Shown here: positions 37,256 through 45,824 of the stretch, one piece after another
Position numbering within the stretch: the first letter of the stretch is position 1
Layout of the letters: each line of letters opens with the position of its first letter
Source: Sinomonas cyclohexanicum
GTDB lineage: Bacteria > Actinomycetota > Actinomycetes > Actinomycetales > Micrococcaceae
Reading direction: 5' to 3'
Length of the DNA stretch: 64,000 nucleotides
Assembly (NCBI RefSeq): GCF_020886775.1
Contig: NZ_AP024525.1
Coordinates: 3,162,001 to 3,226,000, forward strand
Position numbers and translations under genes: made by a program
The notes under the pieces: model-generated
Database searches by the model: none
Seen by the model: the letters and a program-made list of their open reading frames with translations, nothing else
What the model was told of the DNA's origin: nothing

Positions 37256-37713
37256 TGGCCCTCCCCCCTCACAAGGATCGACGAGACGGTCGTGGCGACC
37301 TTGCCGCCGCCGTTCCCCTCGCCGACCGCGGTGATCTCAGCGCGCGTGGTGATCATCGCCCCGCCGCCCATCGCGCGGACGGTGTCCACGTGCAGCTCTG
37401 CGCTCAGGCGGTCTCCCGCGACGATGGGCCGGTGGTGCGTGAAGCGCTGCTCGGCGTGCACCACGCGGGAGAAGTCGATGCCGGACTCGGGGTCCGCGAT
37501 GAGCTGCGCGTCCGCGCGCTGGGCCACGATGATCGCGAACGTCGGCGGCGCGACGAGGTCTGCGTGTCCGAGGGCGTGCGCGGCCTCGACATCGTAGTGT
37601 GCGGGATGCTCTGCCTTGACGGCGCGGGCGAACTCACGGATCTTCTCGCGGCCGACGTCGTACACCTCGGCGGGCGGGTAGACGCGACCGGCGAGGTCGG
37701 GGTTGATGGCCAT
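37252..37713 (-). CDS. FAS1-like dehydratase HadA-like
   Basis: 153 residues. Hotdog domain with the N-terminal VYPPAEVYDVGREKIREFA and AHALGHADLVAPPTFAIIV, typical of HadA/C (MaoC_dehydratase N-type), which lack their own catalytic dyad and need HadB. TAGGCT (37725-37720) lies 6 nt before the ATG, suggesting a leaderless start. Coupled to hadB. Confidence 0.88.
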   Translation of the reverse strand: MAINPDLAGRVYPPAEVYDVGREKIREFARAVKAEHPAHYDVEAAHALGHADLVAPPTFAIIVAQRADAQLIADPESGIDFSRVVHAEQRFTHHRPIVAGDRLSAELHVDTVRAMGGGAMITTRAEITAVGEGNGGGKVATTVSSILVRGEGQ

Positions 37714-37808
37714 GGTGAAAGCCTATCGGGTGGCACCGGCTCTCTGGGGGCTGGCCCACGGACGTGCCCACGCGTACCGTGCACCGTGAGCCCCGAGGGA
37801 GGTGCCAC

Positions 37809-38318
37809 ATGCCGGATCCTGGACTGCTACTCCAGCTGGCGGAGATCGCCGGGATCTTCGTGGGCTTCGGGGCACTCATCAGCGTGAGGAGTGCTGATTC
37901 AAGCGACCCGTTCGTCGTCTCGACAATACGGTATGTCACGTGGGTGGGGGTCTGGGTCCTGATGTCTTCACTCACCCCGGCGGCTCTCAGCCGATTCGGC
38001 TTGGCCGGACGCACTCTCTGGCTCCCGTCCGCTGTGCTCGCACTCGTCCTCTTCGTCGTCCTGTGGTTGACGGACACCTTCTCTCCCGAATCGAAGTCAT
38101 TCGGGAAGATGGACTCTCGGCCGCTGCTGAGGCTCAGGGCACTCTACCTGGGCGTCGGAGGGCCCCTCGTTCTGGGGCTTATCGGCTCGCTCGTCGTTGT
38201 GGCCCTGGACATCTGGCCCGAGGCTGCGCAGGGCCTCTACTTCGCGGCCGTCTCCCTGGGGATGGCGCTTGCCGGACTGACTCTGCTGACGGTGGTCTTC
38301 ATCGCACCGCACCGGTGA
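37809..38318 (+). CDS. Four-helix membrane protein of unknown function
   Basis: 169 residues; ATG after GAGGGAGGTGCCAC. Helices at about 6-25, 40-60, 72-95 and 115-165. No motif recognised. Its codon choice is slightly less GC-biased (third positions with more T and A), which may mean recent arrival. It stands alone, divergent from hadA. Confidence 0.6.
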   Translation: MPDPGLLLQLAEIAGIFVGFGALISVRSADSSDPFVVSTIRYVTWVGVWVLMSSLTPAALSRFGLAGRTLWLPSAVLALVLFVVLWLTDTFSPESKSFGKMDSRPLLRLRALYLGVGGPLVLGLIGSLVVVALDIWPEAAQGLYFAAVSLGMALAGLTLLTVVFIAPHR

Positions 38319-38333
38319 GAGGGGATTGACGGT

Positions 38334-38357
38334 ATGATGGATTCATCAATCCATCAT
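38334..38357. promoter_or_regulatory. ArsR-type operator before arsR-sulP
   Basis: A near-perfect palindrome with 10-bp arms, ATGATGGATT and AATCCATCAT, around CATC, 23 nt upstream of the arsR start. A-T rich against a GC-rich background. It overlaps a TATGAT hexamer (38333-38338). This is the expected position for autoregulation by the downstream ArsR protein. Confidence 0.7.
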
Positions 38358-38380
38358 CTGGATGCCAGGAGGGCCTGCCC

Positions 38381-38788
38381 ATGTTCAGCGACCGCGAGGC
38401 GCCGCTCTACGAGATCAAGGCGAACCTGTTCAAGGGCCTCGCCCACCCCGCGCGCATCCGGATCCTCGAGATCCTCGCCGACTCCCCCGGCCAGTCCCGC
38501 CCGGTGAGCGAGCTCCTCGAGGGCACGGGCCTCGAGGCCTCCCACCTGTCCCAGCACCTCGCGACGCTGCGCCGCCACCGCGTCGTCACGAGCGTCCGCA
38601 CCGCCAACAGCGTCACCTACTCGCTCGCCCACCCGAAGATCGCCGAGCTCCTCGCGATCGCCCGCACCTTCCTGCTCGACACCCTCACCGACACCCGTGA
38701 GCAGCTCGAGGCGGCCTCGGCCCTGCCCGCGGTGGGCGCCGGACCCGTGCTCAGCACCGCCTCGACGCACGACGGCGCAGCGCGGTGA
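38381..38788 (+). CDS. ArsR-family regulator
   Basis: 135 residues; ATG follows AGGAGGG. Winged helix: KGLAHPARIRILEILADSPG, then SELLEGTGLEASHLSQHLATL (recognition helix). It lacks the ELCVCD metal site, so it is not an arsenic-type sensor. Overlap of 4 nt with sulP (GTGA) shows it controls the transporter. The C-terminal tail is low-complexity and contains THDGAAR. Confidence 0.9.
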   Translation: MFSDREAPLYEIKANLFKGLAHPARIRILEILADSPGQSRPVSELLEGTGLEASHLSQHLATLRRHRVVTSVRTANSVTYSLAHPKIAELLAIARTFLLDTLTDTREQLEAASALPAVGAGPVLSTASTHDGAAR

Positions 38789-40530
38789 GCGCCGCCGACT
38801 CGCCCCGCGCAGGGCTCGTCCCTCGCGGCACCGCTGGCCGACTGCTCGGCGGCGCGGTGGCCCTGCTTCCCCACGCGTCCGACTACGCCTCGCTGCGGCG
38901 GACCTGGCGCGGCGACCTCCTCGCGGGCCTCACCGTCGGCATCGTCGCGCTCCCCCTCGCGCTCGCGTTCGGCGTCAGCTCCGGCGTGGGCGCCGAGGCC
39001 GGGATCGTGACGGCGATCGTCGCTGGCCTCGTCGCGGCCGTCTTCGGCGGCTCACACGTGCAGGTCTCGGGGCCCACGGGCGCCATGGTCGTGGTCCTCG
39101 CCCCGATCGTCGCCTCGCACGGGGTCGGCGCGGTCGCCCTGCTCTCGGTCATGGCGGGGATCCTCATCGTGCTGCTCGGCGCATCGCGGCTCGGCCGGGC
39201 GGTCGCGTACATCCCGTGGCCCGTCGTGGAGGGATTCACGCTCGGGATCGGGGTCATCATCTTCCTGCAGCAGGTGCCGCCCGCGGTGTCCGCGCATGTC
39301 GCGCCGGGGCAGAACACAGCGGTCACCGCGGCAGAGGCGATCGGCGCGGCGCCGTGGCCGCGCGCGGTGGCGAGCATCGGCGTCGTCGTGCTCGTCGCGG
39401 CGGTGACGCTCCTGGTCCCGCGGATCCACCGGGCACTGCCGGGGAGCCTCATCGCGATCCTCGTCGCGACGCTCGGAGTGGGCCTCCTGGGGCTCGACGT
39501 CGAGCGGATCGGCGCGCTGCCCACGTCGCTCCCGGCGCCGTCGCTGCCTGGCGTGACCCTCTCGGACCTCCCGGAGCTCGCCGGGCCGGCCCTCGCGATC
39601 GCGGCGCTCGCGGCCATCGAGTCACTGCTCTCGGCGCGGGTGGCCTCCGGGCTCACCGGCCCCGACGGCCGGACGACTGGCCCCTACAACCCGGACCGCG
39701 AGCTCGTCGGCCAGGGCCTTGCCTCGCTCGCCGGCGGCCTGTTCGGCGGGATGCCGGCCACCGGGGCGATCGCCAGGACCGCCGTCAACGTCCGCTCGGG
39801 CGGGCGCTCGCGTGTGGCAGCGATCGTGCACGCGTTGGTGCTCGTGGGCGTCGTCTACCTCGCCGCGCCGCTCGTGGCGCAGATCCCCCTTGCCGCGCTC
39901 GCGGGCGTGCTCATGGTCACGGCCGCCCGGATGGTCTCGGTGCGGACGGCGCGCCGGATCCTCGGCTCCACGCGGCACGACGCCCTCGCGTTCGTGCTCA
40001 CCGCCGTCATCACCGTCTCGTTCGACCTCATCGTGGCGATCCAGATCGGACTCGTCGCCGCAGCCCTGCTCACGCTGCGCCAGTTCGCGAAGCTCGGCGG
40101 AGTCCGGCGCGAGCCGATCGCCGGCCCGGCGCACGACGGCGACGAGCACATCGCCGTCTTCCGGCTCGACGGCCTCATGTTCTTCGGGGCGGCGGAGAGG
40201 ATCCTCGAAGAGATCGCCGGCCTCGCCGCGGTCCAGGGCGTCGAGGTCGTCGTGCTGAGGCTGTCCCAGCTCAGGTATCTCGATGCGACGGGGGCACAGG
40301 CCCTCGTCGAGGTCATCCGGACCCTCGAGGCGCGGGGCATCACGGTGCTGCTCAAGGGCGTTCAGGACCAGCACCTCGAGCTCGTCCGCAGTGTCGGGGT
40401 CATCGCGGAGCTGCGGCACCACCGGCATCTCTTCGACTCCCTCGCGGACGCCGTGGAACACGCCCGGAGCCACGTGCGCCGCGCCCGGGCCCACACCGCG
40501 AGCGCTGCGGGCCCCACCCCCTCCGCCTGA
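38785..40530 (+). CDS. SulP-family anion transporter with STAS domain
   Basis: 581 residues from GTG. About ten to twelve membrane helices, SulP signature around GDLLAGLTVGIVALPLALAFG and the conserved FGGSHVQVSGPTGAM and GLFGGMPATGAIARTAVN. A cytoplasmic STAS domain (about 445-555) has LDATGAQALVEVI. A linker with PAHDGDEH joins the two. The family moves sulfate, bicarbonate or other anions; substrate cannot be set. The stop codon lies in the first unit of the 14-bp array that follows. Confidence 0.93.
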   Translation: MSAADSPRAGLVPRGTAGRLLGGAVALLPHASDYASLRRTWRGDLLAGLTVGIVALPLALAFGVSSGVGAEAGIVTAIVAGLVAAVFGGSHVQVSGPTGAMVVVLAPIVASHGVGAVALLSVMAGILIVLLGASRLGRAVAYIPWPVVEGFTLGIGVIIFLQQVPPAVSAHVAPGQNTAVTAAEAIGAAPWPRAVASIGVVVLVAAVTLLVPRIHRALPGSLIAILVATLGVGLLGLDVERIGALPTSLPAPSLPGVTLSDLPELAGPALAIAALAAIESLLSARVASGLTGPDGRTTGPYNPDRELVGQGLASLAGGLFGGMPATGAIARTAVNVRSGGRSRVAAIVHALVLVGVVYLAAPLVAQIPLAALAGVLMVTAARMVSVRTARRILGSTRHDALAFVLTAVITVSFDLIVAIQIGLVAAALLTLRQFAKLGGVRREPIAGPAHDGDEHIAVFRLDGLMFFGAAERILEEIAGLAAVQGVEVVVLRLSQLRYLDATGAQALVEVIRTLEARGITVLLKGVQDQHLELVRSVGVIAELRHHRHLFDSLADAVEHARSHVRRARAHTASAAGPTPSA

Positions 40531-40659
40531 GAGTCGGCTCCTGAAGGTCAGCTCCTGAGAGTCAGCTCCTGAAGGGCGCCTTCTGCGGGTCAAGGCGCTG
40601 GACGTGACTGTCAGGAGGTGACCTTCAGAGGGTGACTCCCAGGAGGTGACTCTTAGACG
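40524..40659. repeat. 14-bp repeat array: five direct and four inverted units
   Basis: Left, from 40524: CGCCTGAGAGTCGG, CTCCTGAAGGTCAG, CTCCTGAGAGTCAG, CTCCTGAAGGGCGC, CTTCTGCGGGTCAA (to 40593). Right, inverted, from 40604: GTGACTGTCAGGAG, GTGACCTTCAGAGG, GTGACTCCCAGGAG, GTGACTCTTAGACG (to 40659). It lies between the convergent sulP and a membrane gene. The sulP stop (TGA 40528-40530) is part of unit 1. The two halves can pair as a long hairpin, so a bidirectional terminator role is plausible. Confidence 0.85.
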
Positions 40660-40678
40660 CAAGTGGGTGGGGCAGGCG

Positions 40679-40903
40679 TCAGCGGCCGGCGCGGCGCTTC
40701 GCGTCCCGGACCCTGATCCCGAGGCCCACGAGGTGCACCACGAGGCCGATGCCGATGATCGCGATCGAGGCATAGGTGAGCCACAGGATGTGGCCGAAGT
40801 TGCCGATGATGCTCAGCACGATCCCGACGCCGAGGAAGGCCATGCCGGTGAGCACGGTCTTCTTGTACAGGGGGGAGGCAGCCTCCCAGAAGTCGTTCGT
40901 CAC
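40679..40903 (-). CDS. Small two-helix membrane protein
   Basis: 74 residues from GTG 40903. Hydrophobic segments at about 16-34 and 40-60, then a basic tail (RVRDAKRRAGR). No family recognised. It follows the CitE-like gene by 6 bp on the same strand and is probably co-transcribed. Confidence 0.65.
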   Translation of the reverse strand: MTNDFWEAASPLYKKTVLTGMAFLGVGIVLSIIGNFGHILWLTYASIAIIGIGLVVHLVGLGIRVRDAKRRAGR

Positions 40904-40909
40904 GTCGGG

Positions 40910-41800
40910 CTAGAGCGCTGGACGCACGCCGAAGGCGTTCGCGAGCTTCATGATCTTCTCGGCCCGGCCCAGACGCGGGAGGTCCGAGCCGTCCCTGATC
41001 ACGCGGCCGTTCGCCTCGAAGTCGCTCATGAAGTCCGAGGCCCACGCGACGTCGCTCGGCGTCGGGGAGATGACCTCGTTGATCACCGTGGTCTGGTCGA
41101 TCGCGAGGCACAGCTTGCCGGTCATGCCCATCATGACCGTGATCGCGCTCTGCTCCCGCAGGATCGGGTGGTTGGTCCCGACGGTCGGCCCGTCGATCGG
41201 GCCCGGGAGATTGCCCACGCGCGAGGCGACAACGAGCTTGGCCCGTGGATAGGCCATCGCCTCCGGGGTCGCGGCCATGCCGGTGTCGCGGCGGAAGTCG
41301 CCCGAGCCGAACGCGAGCCGGAAGGCGCCCTGGGCCTTCGCGATGTGGTTGGCCTCCTCGATGCCCACCGCCGACTCGACGAGCGGGATCACCGGGGTCT
41401 TGCCGTCCATGCGGTGGAAGCTCTCGGTCACCTGGTCGGCGGATTCGGTCTTGGCGAGCACCACACCGAGCAGGCCAGGGTTGCCGCGGAGCCCGGCGAG
41501 GTCGTCGGCCCAGAACGGGCTCGTGGCGTCATTGACCCGCACCCACGCGCGGCCGCCGTCGGCGAGCCACCGCGAGACGTTCTCACGGGCCTCGTCCTTG
41601 TGCGAGGGATCGACCGCGTCCTCGATGTCGAGGATGACCGCGTCAGCGCGCGAGGCCGCCGATTCGCCGAACAATTCCGTCTTCATCGCGTTGACCAGAA
41701 GCCATGAGCGGGCGATCTCGGGGCTGATCGCCCGGGCCGGGGCGGAGGGCCGCTCGGCGGTGGCCGGTTGGGTCGAATCGGCGGAGGCAGTTGACGTCAT
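40910..41800 (-). CDS. HpcH/HpaI aldolase family (CitE-like) lyase
   Basis: 296 residues. TIM-barrel features: VILDIEDAVDPSHKDEAR with the Mg-binding Glu, GGRAWVRVND, PLVESAVGIEEA and GSGDFRRDTG. CitE-like proteins cleave or form CoA-linked hydroxyacids such as malyl- or citramalyl-CoA. No citrate lyase partners (CitD, CitF) adjoin it, so a stand-alone lyase is likely. TACGGT (41812-41807) is 6 nt before the ATG: probable leaderless start. Confidence 0.85.
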   Translation of the reverse strand: MTSTASADSTQPATAERPSAPARAISPEIARSWLLVNAMKTELFGESAASRADAVILDIEDAVDPSHKDEARENVSRWLADGGRAWVRVNDATSPFWADDLAGLRGNPGLLGVVLAKTESADQVTESFHRMDGKTPVIPLVESAVGIEEANHIAKAQGAFRLAFGSGDFRRDTGMAATPEAMAYPRAKLVVASRVGNLPGPIDGPTVGTNHPILREQSAITVMMGMTGKLCLAIDQTTVINEVISPTPSDVAWASDFMSDFEANGRVIRDGSDLPRLGRAEKIMKLANAFGVRPAL

Positions 41801-41876
41801 GGATCAACCGTATCGCCGCGCATGCCGCACGCGCACATCGAAAGGCGACACCGCCGAACCGGCGCGACGCGCAGCC

Positions 41877-42047
41877 TCAGAATGTCCCGAGCGAGTACCG
41901 GGCGCTCCATCCCCCGCAGGCCTCCCACCAGCGGATGCCCGCGGGCAGGCCGGGAACGGCGATGGCCTTGACGACCGGCAGGCGGGCCTCGCCCGGTGCC
42001 GGATCGTCCGTCACAGTGGCAGTGGGGGCCGTTTCCTGCTCGGGCAT
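41877..42047 (-). CDS. 56-residue hypothetical protein
   Basis: A short ORF with a strong ribosome site: AGGAGAG, then ATG 42047. The translation starts MPEQETAPTATVTDDPAPG, is acidic and Pro-rich to residue 22, then has a conserved-looking block ending WWEACGGWSARYSLGTF. Only one Cys. No signal peptide or helix. An AT-rich stretch (42118-42158) with TTGACA (42137-42132) may hold its promoter. Confidence 0.6.
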   Translation of the reverse strand: MPEQETAPTATVTDDPAPGEARLPVVKAIAVPGLPAGIRWWEACGGWSARYSLGTF

Positions 42048-42173
42048 GGGACTCTCCTGACTAGCGTTCTGTCGAAGAATCGGGCTCCCCAGCCAACTCG
42101 ATGCCTTCAGTTCACGGCGGCATCATTTTTATGTCAAGCGATTTTATAAACCCTTAACGGTGTCCCAGCCCCG

Positions 42174-42617
42174 CTACGCGAGGTAGACGCGGCGCCCCGT
42201 GAGCTCCTCGGGCCGGATGTGCACGAACAGGTCCCGCACACCCCCCGCCCAGGGCTCGTCTGTCATCTGGCCGAACAGCGCCGTCAGCTCGGCGGAGTCC
42301 TCGACAGCCTCCGCACGGCCGCTCACCATCACCGACCAGCCCGACTTCTGCGCGGGCTGGGTCGCGTCGATCTGGAGCGCCACGCCGTCCTGCGGCAGGC
42401 TCTGGGACACGGTCCCCTTCGGAGAGGTCCGGAAGTACACGGCGCCCCCGTAGACGAGGTAGCCGACGGGGTACACCGCAATCCGGCCCTCGTGCGCGAA
42501 CGCGAATCTCCCTATGCCCGAGGAGCCGAGCAGTGACCAGCACTGCTCGGCGTCCAACTCGTAGTTCTCGTGCCGGGCTCCCTGCCCGTACAGGAAACTT
42601 GCGTTGACCTCAGACAT
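42174..42617 (-). CDS. Pyridoxamine 5'-phosphate oxidase-like split-barrel flavin protein
   Basis: 147 residues. Split-barrel pattern: ELDAEQCWSLLGSSGIGRFAF, RIAVYPVGYLVYGGAVYFRT and a repeated strand SGWSVMVSGRAEAV. This group binds FMN or F420 and often acts in redox defence; the true partner is not identifiable. No cysteine ligands for heme. Stands between unrelated genes. Confidence 0.8.
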   Translation of the reverse strand: MSEVNASFLYGQGARHENYELDAEQCWSLLGSSGIGRFAFAHEGRIAVYPVGYLVYGGAVYFRTSPKGTVSQSLPQDGVALQIDATQPAQKSGWSVMVSGRAEAVEDSAELTALFGQMTDEPWAGGVRDLFVHIRPEELTGRRVYLA

Positions 42618-42713
42618 GGCGGCCCCTCCTGGAATGGTCTCACCCCACGTTATCCGGGCCGCACGCGGCGCGGAAGTGACATCCGGCCCGTGGCACCTCC
42701 GTGCCGCGTCGTG

Positions 42714-44417
42714 TCAGGCCACGCGCACCCAGGCTGTAGCGGCGCCGGGAAGCTTGCCACCCTCGACCTCGGCCGTGGCGAGGAGGACCTCGCCGTCGGG
42801 CAGCGGCGTCGGGACCTCGCCGAAGTTGGCCACGACGTGCCAGGCGCCGGCGTCGCTCGGCCGCACGAAGTGCAGCACGTCGCGGTCCGCCGCCTCGACC
42901 CACTCGAGCCGCTCCGGCCCCTCGAGCTCGCGCCGCAGGGCGAGCGCCCGCCGGTAGAAGGCGAGGGTCGAGCCCGGGTCCTTCTCCTCCACGCTCACGG
43001 CATAGTCCTTGAACCACGCCGGCTGCGGCAGGTGGGCAGTGCCGGCTCCGAAGCCGAAGGACGAGCCCTCGGCCGGCGTAGCGTCCCAGGGCAACGGGAC
43101 GCGGCAGCCGTCGCGTCCCACCTCGACGCCGCGGTTGCGGAAGAAGGTGGGGTCCTGACGGTCCCTGTCCAGGATGCGCCCCACTTCCTGGAGCCCGAGC
43201 TCCTCGCCCTGGTAGAGGTAGGCGGAGCCGGGGAGCGCGAGCATGAGGGCCGTCGCCGCCTTGGCCCGGCGCAGCCCGAGCGCGGCGTCGACGTCGGCCG
43301 GGTCGCCGCCGTCGAGCAGCCAGTCCTTGCCGTCCGCGCCCGCGCCACCGCGACCCGATCCCTTGGGCAGGCCGTAGCGCGTGGCGTGCCGCACGACGTC
43401 GTGGTTCGAGAAGACCCACGTCGAGGACGCGCCCGTGGCGGCCGCCTCGGCGAGGTTCTTCGTGATGATCTCCCGGAACTGTGCGGCGTCGAAGTCCGCC
43501 TGGAGGAGGTCGAAGTTGAACGCCTGGCCGAGGCCCTCCGGCGACGCGTACTTGGCGCGCCGGTCGGCATGCACCCAGGCCTCCGCGACGGCGGTGCGCG
43601 GCGGGGTGTACCCGTTGAGGACCTTGCGCCACTCGGCGTAGACCGAGTGGACCTCGTCGCGGTCCCACAGGGGGTGCTCGCCGGAGTCGAACAGGTCGGC
43701 GCGGTGGATGGTCTCGAGGTCGTCGTGGGCCGCGTCCATGTCCTTCTTGAGCCCGTGCGCCACGTCGACGCGGAAGCCGTCGACGCCGCGGTCGGACCAG
43801 AAGCGCAGCGTGGTCAGGAAGTCCTCGTGGACCTCGGGGTTGTCCCAGTTGAGGTCCGGCTGCTCCTTGGCGAACAGGTGGAAGTACCACTGGCCCGGCG
43901 TCCCGTCGGCCTCGGTGACGCGCTCCCACGCCCCGCCGCCGAAGATCGAGGTCCACCCGTTGGGCGGGAGCTCGCCGTGCTCGCCCCGGCCGTCGCGGAA
44001 GATGTAGCGGTTGCGCGCGGCGGAGCCGGGGGCAGAGGCGAGGGCCTCCTTGAACCACGCGTGGCGGTCGGACGTGTGGTTCGGGACGATGTCCACGATG
44101 ACCTTGATGCCGGCGGCGTGCAGGGCCCCCACCATCTCGTCGAAGTCCTCGAGCGTGCCGAGGCGCGGGTCCACGTCGCGGTAGTCGTCGACGTCGTACC
44201 CGCCGTCCGCGAGCGCGGACGGGTAGAAGGGGCTGAGCCACACGGCGTCGATCCCGAGCGTGGCCAAGTAGGGCACGCGGGAGGTGATGCCCTGGAGGTC
44301 GCCGACGCCGTCCCCATTCGAGTCGGCGAAGCTGCGCGGGTAGATCTGGTAGACGGCGGCCTGGCGCCACCAGTCGGCGGAGGGGTTCGTGCGGTCTGGC
44401 TGAACGGTGGCGGGCAC
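42714..44417 (-). CDS. Glycoside hydrolase family 13 alpha-glucosidase
   Basis: 567 residues. GH13 regions: DIVPNHTSDRHAW, nucleophile D218 in GVDGFRVDVAHG, acid/base E279 in AVAEAWVHAD, and D340 in SNHDVVRHATRYG. The overall form matches alpha-glucosidase or oligo-1,6-glucosidase that act on maltose-type sugars inside the cell; no signal peptide. A perfect 15-bp palindrome lies in the intergenic region, shared with the divergent ROK repressor. Confidence 0.93.
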   Translation of the reverse strand: MPATVQPDRTNPSADWWRQAAVYQIYPRSFADSNGDGVGDLQGITSRVPYLATLGIDAVWLSPFYPSALADGGYDVDDYRDVDPRLGTLEDFDEMVGALHAAGIKVIVDIVPNHTSDRHAWFKEALASAPGSAARNRYIFRDGRGEHGELPPNGWTSIFGGGAWERVTEADGTPGQWYFHLFAKEQPDLNWDNPEVHEDFLTTLRFWSDRGVDGFRVDVAHGLKKDMDAAHDDLETIHRADLFDSGEHPLWDRDEVHSVYAEWRKVLNGYTPPRTAVAEAWVHADRRAKYASPEGLGQAFNFDLLQADFDAAQFREIITKNLAEAAATGASSTWVFSNHDVVRHATRYGLPKGSGRGGAGADGKDWLLDGGDPADVDAALGLRRAKAATALMLALPGSAYLYQGEELGLQEVGRILDRDRQDPTFFRNRGVEVGRDGCRVPLPWDATPAEGSSFGFGAGTAHLPQPAWFKDYAVSVEEKDPGSTLAFYRRALALRRELEGPERLEWVEAADRDVLHFVRPSDAGAWHVVANFGEVPTPLPDGEVLLATAEVEGGKLPGAATAWVRVA

Positions 44418-44456
44418 CGGTCCTCCTGTTCGATGGGGTTAGGAGTGGGGAGTTAT

Positions 44457-44471
44457 ATTTAGACTCTAAAT
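44457..44471. promoter_or_regulatory. Operator candidate between glucosidase and ROK regulator
   Basis: ATTTAGACTCTAAAT, a perfect 15-bp palindrome (arms ATTTAGA/TCTAAAT), 40 nt before the glucosidase start and 49 nt before the ROK start. It is A-T rich in a GC-rich gap and fits a repressor controlling both genes. Confidence 0.7.
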
Positions 44472-44519
44472 CAAAGCCGACCACTATTATTCTGCCGAGG
44501 CGACGGGGAGGTCAAGGGG

Positions 44520-45776
44520 ATGCGCACGGGACCGGCCGCAGGGCCGCACGTCGTCAGGCTCGCCAACGCCGATGCTGTGCTGCGCCGCCTCCGCGAAGCG
44601 GGACAAGAGGCGGGACAAGAAGCGGGACAGGGCGCCGAGAACCGCGGGCTCACTGCCGGAGCGCTCGTGGACTCCACGGGCCTGACCCGGGCCACCGTCA
44701 TCGCGGTCTGCGACGACCTCGTGGCCCGAGGATGGGCCACGGAGCTCGACCCGGCGCAGGGCGCTCAGGCAGACGCGGGCCGGGGCCGGGCCGCGACCCG
44801 GGGCCGGCCGCCGCGGACCTTCGCCTTCCGCGCGGACGCGGGCGTCGTCGTCGGGATCGACATGGGTGCGGCCAAGACGACCGCTCTCGTCGCGGACCTC
44901 CTCGGGAGGCCCCTCGCCACGGCAACCGGCGCCTTCCCCGCCGGCTCCGCGGGTCCCGAGCGGGTCGGCATCGTGAGCACGACGGCGCTCGCGGCCCTGG
45001 CCTCGGCGGGCACCGGGGCCTCTCCCGCGCGTGTCCTCGCCGTGGGGGCAGGGGTGGCGGCCCCGGTGGACCGGGACGGGCAGATCGCGACGCCGCGGGA
45101 CTTCTGGGAGCAGTTCGACGTGGGACTCGCCGCCGGCCTGTCCGAGCGCCACGGCTGGCGTGTGATCCTTGAGAACGACGCGAACCTCGCGGCCCTCGCC
45201 GAGCAGTGGCGCGGCACGGCGCGCGGCGTGGACGACGTCGCCGTCGTGCTCGCCGGGGAGCGGCTCGGCGCCGGGCTGCTCGAATCGGGCCGGCTGCTCC
45301 GCGGCCGTCACGGCGGCGCGGGCGAGCTTTCCTTCCTGCGGCTCGTGGAGGGCTCGCCGGGCCCGCACGGGATCGGGCAGCTCGCGCGGCTCTGGGGCGC
45401 CGAGGAGGCGGCGCGCGGCGGGCTCGCCGGCCTCGCACCGGAGGACATCACGGCGGAGGCGGTCTTCGACGCAGCGCACGACGGCGATCCGGGCGCCTCG
45501 CGCGTCCTGGCCCGCGTCGCCGGGCACATGGCACGGGCAGTGGCCGTCCTCGGCACGGTGTTCAATCCGGAGCTCGTGGTGCTCGGCGGCGCCGTGGCGG
45601 GAGCGGCGTCGGCGCTCCTTCCCTGGATCCGGGCGGAGCTCCCGGCCCTGACAGACACTCCCCCGCGGGTCGAGGTGTCGGCGCTGGGCGGGGACGCGGT
45701 CGCCCTCGGAGCCGTGCGCCGCGCCCTCGATGATGTCGCCGAACGCGCGCTCGAGATCGATCTCCCCAGGCCCTGA
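44520..45776 (+). CDS. ROK-family transcriptional regulator
   Basis: 418 residues. N-terminal helix-turn-helix (LTAGALVDSTGLTRATVIAV, about 43-62), then the ROK fold with VVVGIDMGAAKTTALVADLLG. The usual ROK signature that reads GExGH appears as GGAGELSFLRLV, so the Gly-His that serves sugar kinases is replaced, and the zinc cysteines are also missing. It probably binds sugar but does not phosphorylate it. Divergent from the glucosidase, which it is expected to control. Confidence 0.9.
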   Translation: MRTGPAAGPHVVRLANADAVLRRLREAGQEAGQEAGQGAENRGLTAGALVDSTGLTRATVIAVCDDLVARGWATELDPAQGAQADAGRGRAATRGRPPRTFAFRADAGVVVGIDMGAAKTTALVADLLGRPLATATGAFPAGSAGPERVGIVSTTALAALASAGTGASPARVLAVGAGVAAPVDRDGQIATPRDFWEQFDVGLAAGLSERHGWRVILENDANLAALAEQWRGTARGVDDVAVVLAGERLGAGLLESGRLLRGRHGGAGELSFLRLVEGSPGPHGIGQLARLWGAEEAARGGLAGLAPEDITAEAVFDAAHDGDPGASRVLARVAGHMARAVAVLGTVFNPELVVLGGAVAGAASALLPWIRAELPALTDTPPRVEVSALGGDAVALGAVRRALDDVAERALEIDLPRP

Positions 45777-45824
45777 GGCCGAAGCTCGGGCTCTCCATGA
45801 TCCCGATTGGCACCCGGGATGGGC

